Below are positions 27,347 through 35,657 of a stretch of 64,000 nt of DNA, one piece after another. Each line of letters starts with the position of its first letter. The stretch's first letter is position 1. The stretch is from assembly GCF_009674775.1 (NCBI RefSeq), contig NZ_WKKE01000024.1, positions 1 to 64,000 of the forward strand, read 5' to 3'. This DNA comes from Flavobacterium sp. LC2016-23 (GTDB lineage Bacteria > Bacteroidota > Bacteroidia > Flavobacteriales > Flavobacteriaceae). The position numbers and the translations under genes are program-made. Below the pieces are notes generated by a model, which was given only the letters and a program-made list of their open reading frames with translations, was not told the origin of the DNA and did not search any database.

Positions 27347-28861
27347 TTAATGATTGTGTCTAAAAGGTGTACCTGGTACTTTAGGAATATCGGCTTCAAT
27401 GCTGTAATCCAATCCTACGTCTGGTAAAGACGGGAAATAGTTTTCGCTTTTTATGGCCCAGCCCCAATTAACAGGATCGGCTTTTGCCAATTGATCCACC
27501 AAACTCATGATTTGTGCTTTTGGTCTTAAGAAACTTTGTTCAAACGAAAAAGGTTCAAATGTTAAAGCGCCTTTATAAGCCTGATTGCCTTTAGTATAAG
27601 TGTATTGATTAATTTGGTTACCAACTCCACTCAAAAGCCAGATCATTGATTTATGAATACCAAAAATGAATAAATCGTATTGTGTACTTTCGTCTTTATA
27701 ATAACAGGCTTCAATCATTAAAAGAATATAAGCAAAAACTGCATTACCTAATTGTGAACATAATGCCAGTGCCTGATTGTTTGAAGCTATATAATCGGCT
27801 GTTTTAGGATTCGCATCGGTGTCATATACAAAATAGCTGAAGAAATCATCTAAGCCCTGAATGTTACGAAACTTTTGCTGATAATGCCCTCCAAGTGTAT
27901 AGGCTTCCAGAAATTTTGCAAAATGAGCAGGTTCTTTCCCGGAATCATCATAATCGCCTTCCCAAAATTCTACCTTGCCATCGACAATATCCATTGGTAC
28001 CGGCATTTTATTTTCGCCCCAAATTAAGGTATGCTGCTTGTATTTACTTTTCCCTTCTCCCTGATCAATAATACGTTCTATCGCATCAATTGCCGAATGA
28101 GCGTCATGTACTCCAACAAGTCCGCCGCTATCATCTGCATTAGCAAATTGAGGATTGTGCTCTCTGTCATAATGTACCGTATTCATTGAATTTTGAGAAT
28201 AATACGGTCTCGGACGATCTGGATTATCCGGAGGAAGTAATTGGGGTCTGTAATTATAAGGTCCCGGGAAATCCTCCTTTATACATTTGATAATCATTTC
28301 ATACAAACGCCCGATTGTTTGATATTCAACCGTATCCAGCAATTGTGCATTTGCATAAGGATCTTTAAATGGTTCAGGACTTTCAATTTGTAAAAATGTA
28401 GTCAGTTGCTTCAATGACAATTTTGCTGCATTAATTTGAAATTCAGGAATATGTCCGTCTAATTGTGTTGGAAATGTTAATACTTTTCCAATCCCTAACA
28501 AATCTGGTGCTGTCTGACAAACCGCCTGTTTTAAATTACAGGCAAGTGCCAGGTGCAGCATTTCTTCGATAACAACGCTCATAATTAAAGCCGCCGATTT
28601 ATTCGAATACACCAGTATATCCAGTTTCAGATCTTGTGCCAGTTCATCAATTTCAGCAGCAGTACGTACACCGGATTGTGAAAGCTGCGCATGAAGTTTA
28701 GCATATAGTTTGTCCTGATCCTGTGCTCTGTTAATGGAATAATAAGTCGATAAATAAGTGGGAATAGTAGCAAGCTCCAGCGCAATTGCCTGTTGCATTA
28801 CATCTTTAATATTCTCTTTTGTTACCGAAGCAGAAAATTTAAATAGTTTTTTTGTTTTCAT
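27347..28861 (-). CDS. VioB/RebD-like ferritin-fold protein (iminophenyl-pyruvate dimer synthase type)
   Basis: This 504-residue protein has a ferritin-like N-terminal domain: helix 1 with AIALELATIPTYLSTYYSI (residues 25-43) and helix 3 with MSVVIEEMLHLALACNLKQ (about 93-111), giving E..E/H metal ligands. This pairing matches the domain of VioB, RebD and StaD, which couple two imino acids made by a partner amino-acid oxidase in violacein and rebeccamycin synthesis. VioB is about twice as long, so this is a ferritin-domain-only version. The flavin oxidase gene lies 20 bp upstream, preserving the VioA-VioB style pairing. The product is unknown. The following cysteine-rich gene suggests that the modified amino acid may serve a peptide, which is inference. 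Confidence 0.75.
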   Translation of the reverse strand: MKTKKLFKFSASVTKENIKDVMQQAIALELATIPTYLSTYYSINRAQDQDKLYAKLHAQLSQSGVRTAAEIDELAQDLKLDILVYSNKSAALIMSVVIEEMLHLALACNLKQAVCQTAPDLLGIGKVLTFPTQLDGHIPEFQINAAKLSLKQLTTFLQIESPEPFKDPYANAQLLDTVEYQTIGRLYEMIIKCIKEDFPGPYNYRPQLLPPDNPDRPRPYYSQNSMNTVHYDREHNPQFANADDSGGLVGVHDAHSAIDAIERIIDQGEGKSKYKQHTLIWGENKMPVPMDIVDGKVEFWEGDYDDSGKEPAHFAKFLEAYTLGGHYQQKFRNIQGLDDFFSYFVYDTDANPKTADYIASNNQALALCSQLGNAVFAYILLMIEACYYKDESTQYDLFIFGIHKSMIWLLSGVGNQINQYTYTKGNQAYKGALTFEPFSFEQSFLRPKAQIMSLVDQLAKADPVNWGWAIKSENYFPSLPDVGLDYSIEADIPKVPGTPFRHNH

Positions 28862-28881
28862 TTGTATTTGGTTAAAATAGA

Positions 28882-30876
28882 TTACTCCGGACTGATAAAT
28901 GGATAGTATTTTTCGTCAATAATAGGTTCAATACCGAAGAAATCATTCAGAACAGATTCGGCTGTACAAAATGCACCTTCTACCCAGGCCTGATCGTTTG
29001 AATATGTTTCTCCAACAATAAAAATTTCGCAGTCTGTGTTTGGAACAAGCTGTGAAGGTTTTCTAATTTTTCTTTGTACATCGCCTAGACTATAATGCGA
29101 TTTATAAGCATGGTATCCTGCATTAAATGGAGGAAGAGACCAGTCCATATATTTCGTTTCTAAAGGTTCTGGCACATACGAATAATCAGCCTGTGGTCCA
29201 AAATGCAATGACGCTAATTGTGAACGAAGCATTTTTACCATTACAGGAGTAGCTTCTCTTGGTCCTTCAAGCGGCTGACAGTCTCTGGATTCAGGAATTT
29301 CGCGCGTAGCATCTGGTCCAAGTTCTAGAGCTTTCCAGAATGTTGCGTACAGAATATCATCATAACTGGCCAAAATACCATATACTTTTTTCCCTTTTCC
29401 GTCTCTGGCGTTATCTCCAAAATAAACTACTTGTCTAATAGGCATATCTGTAATACTCGGCCCAATAGTATCTAATTCGGCTACAGTCGAAATTTGTTTT
29501 TCCTGTTTAAAAGTCAATCGTTCCTCGATTGCATTTTCTACAGCAGCTATAAAGCTTACTTTATCGTTAAATGAATTAATAAGGATAGCCGGATTTTTAG
29601 CCGATTCTATTTTTTTAAGATAGTTAGAAGGAAAACCCTCTTTTCTTAATTTCTCAATTCCTTCTTGTGTTAAGAAATAACTTGTTAGTTTAGCCGGATA
29701 CGTAGGGCTCCCTGCCTCGGTTGTTCTCCACCAGGGTGTATCGAAAAACATACCTATTTTGTAGGAAGGTTCCATTAATACAGACTCTAAATACAGCTGT
29801 ACTTTCTCATCATTTAATACATCCGTTCCTTCTTCATCACTGTATCTGCTTGCCTGCGCCACTAAGTCAATTGCTGCTCTTGGCATAGCCAGAAATGCAG
29901 CATCACATTTTTTTCTTTCTGCAAGTGCATCCGGATCTTTGCGTGTTGCAGTTGTAAAATTCACTCCGGATTTTGTGTGCAAAATAGAACGCAATCTAAC
30001 ATTTGGATAATAATTTAGCGTGATTCCTTTTTGTTTTGCCAATTTTTCAACTTCTTCAAATAAGCTGTCAAATAAGCTGGAATATCCTTTTATTAATGTT
30101 TTGTATTCTGTTCCCGGAAGAAACTCATCATTCACATTAAATGACTGGGCACTATTGCTGTTTACTACGTTTGAACTGTAGCCGTTACCATCCGATAAAT
30201 AACTAAATCCTTCCTGCCCAAGCATATCATAACCCAGGTTCCAATATCCAATTTCTTTTAATAAGTCTCCTTTTTGAAAGATCGAACTATCAGGCATGTC
30301 AATATTGATTTTTCCTTCTTCATAAAATCTGCACCATTCTCTACGGGTAGTCGGTCCTGATGTTTGAGTGATCGCTACAGATTGTATCGTTGTAAAACCA
30401 TCATCTGGCGGAGCATCCTGAGCGTAATTGCTTGCAAAATAGGGAGCTGGCTGGTTAGAATTAATATCTGAGATATACATGTTTTTAGAACGCAAAGACA
30501 TCAAGGGATCTGCTGATTCATTAAACGGAATTGAATCTTTCTTTAAATCTAATTCTTCAATAGTTTTAGTCACTAAACGATGTCCGGGCCCCTGAGGAGT
30601 CCCATCCCAATATAAATATCTCATACCTCCTAATTCAAGGTACGAATTGTCTTTGTCGTCTTTATAATGCCATGTACAAACACGTGCCCCCGGTGCTCTG
30701 GTTCCTGGATTTTTTTTAGAAAAATCATATTTCCCCCAGTCGTAGAGTTCTAATACATCGCCCTTAACAAGCATTTTTTCGTTTTTGCCGTTTTTAGATT
30801 TTCCATCAAGTAATCTCCACGCCGTATAGAGTCCGGCTGCACCTGCTCCAAAAATAGAGTATGTTTTTTTGCTCAT
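28882..30876 (-). CDS. Flavin-dependent L-amino-acid oxidase / monoamine-oxidase family protein
   Basis: The protein has 664 residues. The FAD dinucleotide-binding motif is at the N-terminus (IFGAGAAGLYTAW, residues 8-20). A GG-loop (LELGGMRYLYW, about 78-88) and the C-terminal flavin motif (IFIVGETYSNDQAWVEGAF) complete the amine-oxidase fold. No signal peptide is seen. Family members oxidise an L-amino acid to the imino acid with H2O2 release; VioA and RebO act on tryptophan. It sits between a ThDP decarboxylase-like gene (43 bp upstream) and a VioB-like gene (20 bp downstream), so it likely feeds imino or keto acid to both. Substrate specificity cannot be read with confidence. Confidence 0.85.
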   Translation of the reverse strand: MSKKTYSIFGAGAAGLYTAWRLLDGKSKNGKNEKMLVKGDVLELYDWGKYDFSKKNPGTRAPGARVCTWHYKDDKDNSYLELGGMRYLYWDGTPQGPGHRLVTKTIEELDLKKDSIPFNESADPLMSLRSKNMYISDINSNQPAPYFASNYAQDAPPDDGFTTIQSVAITQTSGPTTRREWCRFYEEGKINIDMPDSSIFQKGDLLKEIGYWNLGYDMLGQEGFSYLSDGNGYSSNVVNSNSAQSFNVNDEFLPGTEYKTLIKGYSSLFDSLFEEVEKLAKQKGITLNYYPNVRLRSILHTKSGVNFTTATRKDPDALAERKKCDAAFLAMPRAAIDLVAQASRYSDEEGTDVLNDEKVQLYLESVLMEPSYKIGMFFDTPWWRTTEAGSPTYPAKLTSYFLTQEGIEKLRKEGFPSNYLKKIESAKNPAILINSFNDKVSFIAAVENAIEERLTFKQEKQISTVAELDTIGPSITDMPIRQVVYFGDNARDGKGKKVYGILASYDDILYATFWKALELGPDATREIPESRDCQPLEGPREATPVMVKMLRSQLASLHFGPQADYSYVPEPLETKYMDWSLPPFNAGYHAYKSHYSLGDVQRKIRKPSQLVPNTDCEIFIVGETYSNDQAWVEGAFCTAESVLNDFFGIEPIIDEKYYPFISPE

Positions 30877-30919
30877 GATAGTATAGTTTTTAAATTTTCA
30901 GTTTTTATAGATCTTGGTT

Positions 30920-32638
30920 TTATTCATTTCCCAGTCTTGCCATTTGCTGCGCAAGATCTTTTTGAGGAATCACAATTTCTACCAGGGTTGGAAGATTTGT
31001 TTTTTTCTTAAGTTTAAGAAGTACATCGTCTAACTCTGTAACGGTTTCAGCACGGTAGCTGTTTGCTCCAAATCCTTTGGCAAGTGCCTGATAATCCCAT
31101 TTTGGAAGAATATCAAATTCGTCAAACTTATGATCCGGGCCTGCCTTAAATGAGTCCATGTCTACATATACCTGTTCAATAGCATATACTCCATTGCTCA
31201 TTACAAAAATTACAGAGTTGATCTTGTATTTTACAAGAGTCGAAAGTGATTGTGCGATCATCATAAAACCACCGTCACCGGCCACAGTCCAGGCCTGTTT
31301 GCCACTTCCGAGTTGGGCTCCCGAAGCTGCACCGGTTTCAAAACCAATACACTGCCACGCAGCCGAAGAAATATAGGCGTTTTGAGATAATCCGTACATA
31401 TTGGTAGCCACATACATTGATGAACTTACACCAAAAGTCATTACAATATCGTCCAGCATTTTTTCTTTTTTCAGAAAAGATGCAGCATGCTCAAAAAAGC
31501 GGTTAAACGTTATTACTTCCGGAGTTAAATCGTATTTAGGATCTGAGTTAGATCGCCATGGTTCCGGGAATTTTGGCTGAGCCGGAGCTATTGCTTTTAA
31601 AGGATATCCTGAAGTTTTTTTAAAGCGTTCTGTTAAGGCTTCGATGAAGTCTTTTAAAGTTACTCCCGAATAGGTAAAATAACCAACTCTGGTTTCCTGA
31701 GTTGTTACCTGAATCATATCCGAAAATTTATTTTCTACCAGCCATAAATAATCATCGGTAATAATAGTTCCTAAGGACAAGATACAGTCTGAAGCTTCAA
31801 CTAATTTTATAACTTCGGGTATTGAAGCCTGATCAGAATAAGTACCGATGAATTTATCGCCTTTCTCATCCAGAACCGTTTTTCCAAGTGAAGTTGTAGT
31901 GTACAACATTCCGCTTGCTTTAATAAGTTCTTCTAATTGCTTGGTTAGTTTATGTCTCAAAAGCTCTACACCTGCAAAAATTACAGGTGTTTTGGCCTGA
32001 CTAATTTGAGACCACGCCTGAGAAACAGCATTTTCAAGTGCTGCTGGTTCACTCTTTATGATTTCAGCTTCCAGTTTTTTACCAGATGGTTTAGGACAAG
32101 GTTCGCCCCATACTTCTTTATAACATGCTATGTACACTGGTCTTTGGTGTGTAAGCGCTGCTATAAGTAATTTATCGATTTTTTCAGGAGCACCTGCAGA
32201 AGTACTCAGGGTCTCGGCAGCAACAGTTACTCTTTCGTAAACTTCCTGATCTGCATTAAGGTTACCTGTAGAGTGATGATAAAGTACATTGTACATACTT
32301 CCTATTTGTCTTGCATCGGCTCCGGGTGTGGCACTAATTACAACAACCGGGCTGCGCTCTACATAAGCTCCTGCTATGGCATTTAATGCACTAAAAGTAC
32401 TTACTCCATATTGTAAAGATACAGCAGCTAAACCTCTGGTACGTGCGTAAGCATCTGCCGCATAGGAAGCGTCTAATTCGTTTGAAGTACCAATGGTTTC
32501 AATTCCGTCAAAGTATTCCAGAGCTTGTGTAAAATGCTTTACATAGTCTCCCGGAATCTGAAAAACCTCGGTAACATTTAATTGTTTGAGTCGGGTAAGC
32601 AGATAATCTGCGACCGTAAATTCTTTTGCAGGTTTCAT
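30920..32638 (-). CDS. ThDP-dependent decarboxylase-like enzyme (indolepyruvate/pyruvate decarboxylase family)
   Basis: The protein has 572 residues in the three-domain ThDP order. The N-terminal PYR domain has the activating glutamate in TSNELDASYAADAYAR (about residue 54), and an HH-like YHHSTGN segment lies at about 117-123. The C-terminal PP domain has the Mg-ThDP motif VAGDGGFMMIAQSL followed by MSNGVYAIEQ. These point to the 2-keto acid decarboxylase branch (pyruvate, indolepyruvate or phenylpyruvate decarboxylase). In this operon it could decarboxylate the keto acid made by the adjacent amino-acid oxidase to an aldehyde, or perform an acyloin-type coupling. The link is inferred from gene order. 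Confidence 0.85.
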   Translation of the reverse strand: MKPAKEFTVADYLLTRLKQLNVTEVFQIPGDYVKHFTQALEYFDGIETIGTSNELDASYAADAYARTRGLAAVSLQYGVSTFSALNAIAGAYVERSPVVVISATPGADARQIGSMYNVLYHHSTGNLNADQEVYERVTVAAETLSTSAGAPEKIDKLLIAALTHQRPVYIACYKEVWGEPCPKPSGKKLEAEIIKSEPAALENAVSQAWSQISQAKTPVIFAGVELLRHKLTKQLEELIKASGMLYTTTSLGKTVLDEKGDKFIGTYSDQASIPEVIKLVEASDCILSLGTIITDDYLWLVENKFSDMIQVTTQETRVGYFTYSGVTLKDFIEALTERFKKTSGYPLKAIAPAQPKFPEPWRSNSDPKYDLTPEVITFNRFFEHAASFLKKEKMLDDIVMTFGVSSSMYVATNMYGLSQNAYISSAAWQCIGFETGAASGAQLGSGKQAWTVAGDGGFMMIAQSLSTLVKYKINSVIFVMSNGVYAIEQVYVDMDSFKAGPDHKFDEFDILPKWDYQALAKGFGANSYRAETVTELDDVLLKLKKKTNLPTLVEIVIPQKDLAQQMARLGNE

Positions 32639-32723
32639 TTTTTGGTTATTATAATTAGGAGTGTTTTTGTTTTCAGTACTACATATCTTCAGAAAATAAA
32701 CCGAAGAGATTTATAGTAGTTTT

Positions 32724-34091
32724 TTAAATTTTGATACGTACCTGCAGACTCCCCATATTATCGGCTAATCCTGCCCCGTATTCGGCATTTAAATCATCGT
32801 TGATGCATAACTTCAATGGTCCGCTTTGACCTGCAGGAGTTGTAAAGGGTCCGTTTCCAATATAAAATGGAGCGTTATTTCCAACTTGTCCTATAAGGGC
32901 ACCCATATTTACATTTTGAACAGGATATCCTGATTGCGTTACAATAATGCCCGGACATCCGTTTGCGTCATACAGGTTACCATTATTCGTTTGCGGATCT
33001 GCCGTCCATAGACCCGATTCGTAACTTACTGTTATTGTAGTACCTGGCTGTACTGCAACTCCCGTATTCTGCCATGTCTGATTTGCATTAACCGGAACAA
33101 AAGTTTCTACCAGCTGCAGCGTATTCGCATCAATATGTAAAAACTGAATGGGCATATTATTAATGAAAAATTGTAAAACAATATTTTGAATGTATTGTAA
33201 CTGAGTCGTTCCGTTACTTAAATTTTCAACATACCAGGTAGTGTTCATGGAAAGCACTTTTCCAAAGGAATTTTCAAAATTTATATTGCTTACTGCCCCA
33301 CCTTCATTACTAGTACTTACTGTAATACTTGAGTAACTGTCAACAGTAATCCCCTGGCTGTTTAATGCATTCAGTTGCTGTGTCAAATACGTTGACGGAT
33401 CAATTACAGCAGGATCTGTAAATGGTAATTTAGTTCTGTCTGCGGTTGGAAAAACCGGATTTCCTGTTCCCGAAGCCACTGGCCCTCCCGTCATTAAAAC
33501 CGAAACTCCATGAGGAACCGAAATTTGTTTGTTGTACTGCGTTGCCGGATTTTGTACAGGAATCGGATTTTTATCTGTAACAATACCTGGACCATAAGGC
33601 CCTTCAACCTGGTTTTGTATTACGTGATAAAGCCAGGTGCCATTTTCGGCATGAATTAAAGTATTTTGAATGGGCTGTGCTCCATTTGGATCGGCGTTAT
33701 TTGCTATGTAAACTCTTTGTTCATAAAACAACACACTGCTTGCCTGTGTATATTGTCCTTCTCTATTTGGTGCTCCGCCTGCTATAGCCGAAAATGAGAT
33801 TTCTTCGAAATAAGGAAAGTTTTTAGTGATGTAACCATTTGGAGCATCTGTTTGGGGTAAAGGCATAACATTGTAACCTGTAGCATTTGCTCCCGTAGGA
33901 CTATTCCATGTACCAATAAAATTATTTAAAAGTCCCAGATTAGAAGTACCAATAACCGGCGGCTGATTCGTTGTTGATACAAGCGGAGTTGTAATGTCTG
34001 GAATTACCGCTGGTGGTGCTGTTACCGCTTCAGCTGCTTGTTGAGCGTGATACGGGCATGTTTGCTGTTGTAAGCCGTTTGAATTTTCCAT
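32724..34091 (-). CDS. Nitrobindin/lipocalin-like beta-barrel protein, first gene of the MNIO operon
   Basis: The chosen start is ATG 34091 (MENSNGLQQQTCPYH), giving 455 residues; the frame runs 22 codons further upstream to 34157, but those residues look like untranslated leader. Residues about 50-130 show a pattern like heme-binding nitrobindin/THAP4 barrels: LLNNFIGTWNSPTGAN, FPYFEEISFSAIAGGAPNRE, VLFYEQRVYIA. The remainder is beta-rich and Asn/Gln/Thr-rich, with a second IPVQFLH-like strand region. No signal peptide is visible. It precedes the ThDP gene by 85 bp and is read in the same direction, so it belongs to the operon. Heme or small-hydrophobe binding is only suggested by the fold resemblance. 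Confidence 0.6.
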   Translation of the reverse strand: MENSNGLQQQTCPYHAQQAAEAVTAPPAVIPDITTPLVSTTNQPPVIGTSNLGLLNNFIGTWNSPTGANATGYNVMPLPQTDAPNGYITKNFPYFEEISFSAIAGGAPNREGQYTQASSVLFYEQRVYIANNADPNGAQPIQNTLIHAENGTWLYHVIQNQVEGPYGPGIVTDKNPIPVQNPATQYNKQISVPHGVSVLMTGGPVASGTGNPVFPTADRTKLPFTDPAVIDPSTYLTQQLNALNSQGITVDSYSSITVSTSNEGGAVSNINFENSFGKVLSMNTTWYVENLSNGTTQLQYIQNIVLQFFINNMPIQFLHIDANTLQLVETFVPVNANQTWQNTGVAVQPGTTITVSYESGLWTADPQTNNGNLYDANGCPGIIVTQSGYPVQNVNMGALIGQVGNNAPFYIGNGPFTTPAGQSGPLKLCINDDLNAEYGAGLADNMGSLQVRIKI

Positions 34092-34469
34092 TTTGTTATG
34101 TATTTTGGTCCTTTTCAGGGTAGTTACGTCTCGTTTTGGAAAGTGATTCTGAGGCACATTGGCGCATGCATCTTATCTCATTTCTGTAATAAAATTAATA
34201 TAACGCTATAGTTCAAATTAAAAAAAAGGTACGAGTGCGGAATTTTTATCCATGAAAGGTCGAAATAAAAGCATAAGACCATTTCGTTATATATTTACTA
34301 ACTGCTTCCCGGTATTTAATCTCAAAAAGAATAGATGTGCAAAAAAGCGGAGAAACAATTAAAATACACCTGTTAAAACATTGTAATAATTCTCAATAAA
34401 CTGGTTAGATAATTGAATGCTTCCCGCTACTACAAAAGCCCCTTTACCTATATTGAAACCTTTTAAATT

Positions 34470-34545
34470 AAGTTTTGTGGCAAAATGAAGGTCTGCGAAG
34501 CTTAGGTTCGAAACTGTATTGCGCTGTTTTTATTTTAGTTATTTT
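34470..34545 (+). repeat. Dispersed repeat, copy B (short form)
   Basis: AGTTTTGTGGCAAAATG is followed closely by CGAAGCTTAGGTTCGAAACT and a T-rich tail (TTTTAGTTATTTTATTTT). Copies A, C and D have about 60 extra bases between the two halves. Like copy A, its tail reads TTTTTAG-T-TTTTAT before a short AACAGG/CAGGAGG segment. Confidence 0.5.
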
Positions 34546-34554
34546 ATTTTGCTA

Positions 34555-34579
34555 ACAGGTTCGAATCCCGTTCCCGCTA
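34555..34579 (+). pseudogene. 3' fragment of a tRNA gene
   Basis: The sequence folds as the 3' quarter of a tRNA: T-stem ACAGG (34555-34559), T-loop TTCGAAT (34560-34566), T-stem CCCGT (34567-34571, one mismatch), acceptor strand TCCCGCT (34572-34578) and discriminator A. A matching 5' acceptor strand (AGCGGGA) is not found nearby. The acceptor resembles bacterial tRNA-Gly (GCGGGA type), but the identity is not certain. It is followed by a terminator as real tRNA genes are. Such orphan 3' ends commonly mark the far border of an element integrated in a tRNA gene. Confidence 0.6.
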
Positions 34580-34585
34580 CTAAAG

Positions 34586-34621
34586 AAAGAAGCTTCGGAT
34601 TTCTCTGAAGCTTCTTTTTTT
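34586..34621 (+). terminator. Terminator downstream of the tRNA 3' fragment
   Basis: AAAGAAGCTTC (34586-34596) pairs with GAAGCTTC (34607-34614) and is followed by TTTTTTT. It is a strong hairpin placed 6 bp after the tRNA-like end. Confidence 0.8.
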
Positions 34622-34943
34622 GATCTTTTTTCGAAAGGTGTCGCTAACTTGATTCAGATTGCGGGTGCGAAGTCAGGAGAGATTAATATTTTTTAAGTCC
34701 AACATTCAGTGCTTTTTTTTTGAACGGTTATTTTCTTTGCTTGTGAAAACAACTTTTAGATTCAGATTAAAGCACCTTTAAAAAATCCATTCGATTTAAT
34801 TTCACCTTTTTTTTTATTTTTGTTAAAGAATTAGAAAGTTTAGTTCGCTGTATTTATTAAATTGTAAACTGAATTCATATAACTATCTTGTAATAATTGT
34901 TTGCAAGGACTTTACTTTCTTATAACGTTTCTCAAAATCTCGC

Positions 34944-35534
34944 ATGGATCAATTTCAATCGCTCTCAGATCATATCATTAAAAGAATTTCGCTCAGTGAA
35001 GATGAAGTGCAGGAATTTATATCCTGCTTCAAAATAACAAAAGTAAAGAAGAGACAATTTATTATCCAGCCTGATTTTGTTCCCAAATATCGAAACTTTG
35101 TTCTTAAAGGTGCTTTTAGAGCCTATGTAGTTGCAGATGAAGGCGAGGAGCATACTATTCAATTTGCAGTTGAAGACTGGTGGATTTCAGATTATAATGG
35201 GTACATATTTCAAAAACCGGCCTCGATGTTTGTCATGGCCATGGAAGACAGTATCATCCTGCAAATTGATTTTGAAAGTGAACAAAAATTAAAACTCAGT
35301 AACCACAAATTTGAAACATTCTTCAGGATTATGGCAGAACGCTCGTTTGCCGGGATGCAAAGAAGACTGATCAGTAATCTTACCAAAACAGCTGAGGAGC
35401 GATATCAGGAATTTGAAGAAAAATATCCTTCCATAGTGGCCCGGGTTCCTCAATATGCATTGGCTTCTTTTTTAGGCATGACAACCCAATATCTGTCAAA
35501 GCTCAGAAAATCCAGGGTTTCCAAAAAAAGTTAA
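34944..35534 (+). CDS. Crp/Fnr-family transcriptional regulator
   Basis: The protein has 196 residues. The N-terminal cyclic-nucleotide-binding-like beta-roll (about 10-125) reads KKRQFIIQPDFVPKYRNFVL, KGAFRAYV and TIQFAVEDWWISDYNGY. The C-terminal winged helix is short (VPQYALASFLGMTTQYLSKLRK, about 168-191). The cAMP-contact residues of E. coli Crp are not conserved and there is no iron-sulfur cysteine cluster, as is usual for Bacteroidota members of this family. It precedes the redox operon by 124 bp, and a Crp/Fnr-type palindrome lies between them, so it is the likely regulator of that operon. Confidence 0.9.
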   Translation: MDQFQSLSDHIIKRISLSEDEVQEFISCFKITKVKKRQFIIQPDFVPKYRNFVLKGAFRAYVVADEGEEHTIQFAVEDWWISDYNGYIFQKPASMFVMAMEDSIILQIDFESEQKLKLSNHKFETFFRIMAERSFAGMQRRLISNLTKTAEERYQEFEEKYPSIVARVPQYALASFLGMTTQYLSKLRKSRVSKKS

Positions 35535-35615
35535 ACTGGTTTCACATTTTTTATTACTACAGTTTGGGTTTATTTACTAATCTAGTTGATTGTAATCAGG
35601 GCAGCCTTTGGCGCA

Positions 35616-35655
35616 ACTTTGTAATGTCAATAATGACAAACAATTATTACAAAGT
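35616..35655 (+). promoter_or_regulatory. Nested palindrome with Crp/Fnr-site geometry before the redox operon
   Basis: TGTCA-ATAA-TGACA (35625-35638) is a perfect 5-4-5 palindrome, the half-site spacing of Fnr/Crp family operators. It is nested in a larger inverted repeat, ACTTTGTAAT (35616-35625) with ATTACAAAGT (35646-35655), ending 2 bp before the ATG at 35658. The left arm includes a CAACTTTG that resembles the -7 promoter element, so a bound regulator would block or remodel promoter access. The gene just upstream encodes a Crp/Fnr-type regulator. Confidence 0.5.
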
Positions 35656-35657
35656 AT

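Larger units (their letters stand above)
34421..34582 (+). repeat. 12-bp direct repeat TTCCCGCTACTA flanking repeat copy B
   Basis: TTCCCGCTACTA occurs at 34421-34432 and 34571-34582, exactly 150 bp apart. The right copy is the acceptor end of the tRNA fragment, the left copy lacks the T-arm. The enclosed 138 bp holds repeat copy B. This is the pattern expected of a duplicated attachment-site core at a tRNA 3' end. Confidence 0.6.
34092..34943. other. Mosaic intergenic region between the MNIO operon and the Crp-like regulator
   Basis: No protein gene is visible. The region contains repeat copy B, a duplicated 12-bp core, a tRNA 3' fragment and its terminator (all listed), plus AT-rich DNA at 34622-34943 leading to the Crp-type regulator. 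The promoter of the MNIO operon should lie at about 34100-34300; no full TAnnTTTG was found (nearest is TTAATTTG on the minus strand near 34218). Confidence 0.5.

Noticed and set aside
34555..34582. Complete tRNA gene
   Set aside because: Only the T-arm and 3' acceptor are present. No 5' acceptor strand, D-arm or anticodon arm could be found upstream.
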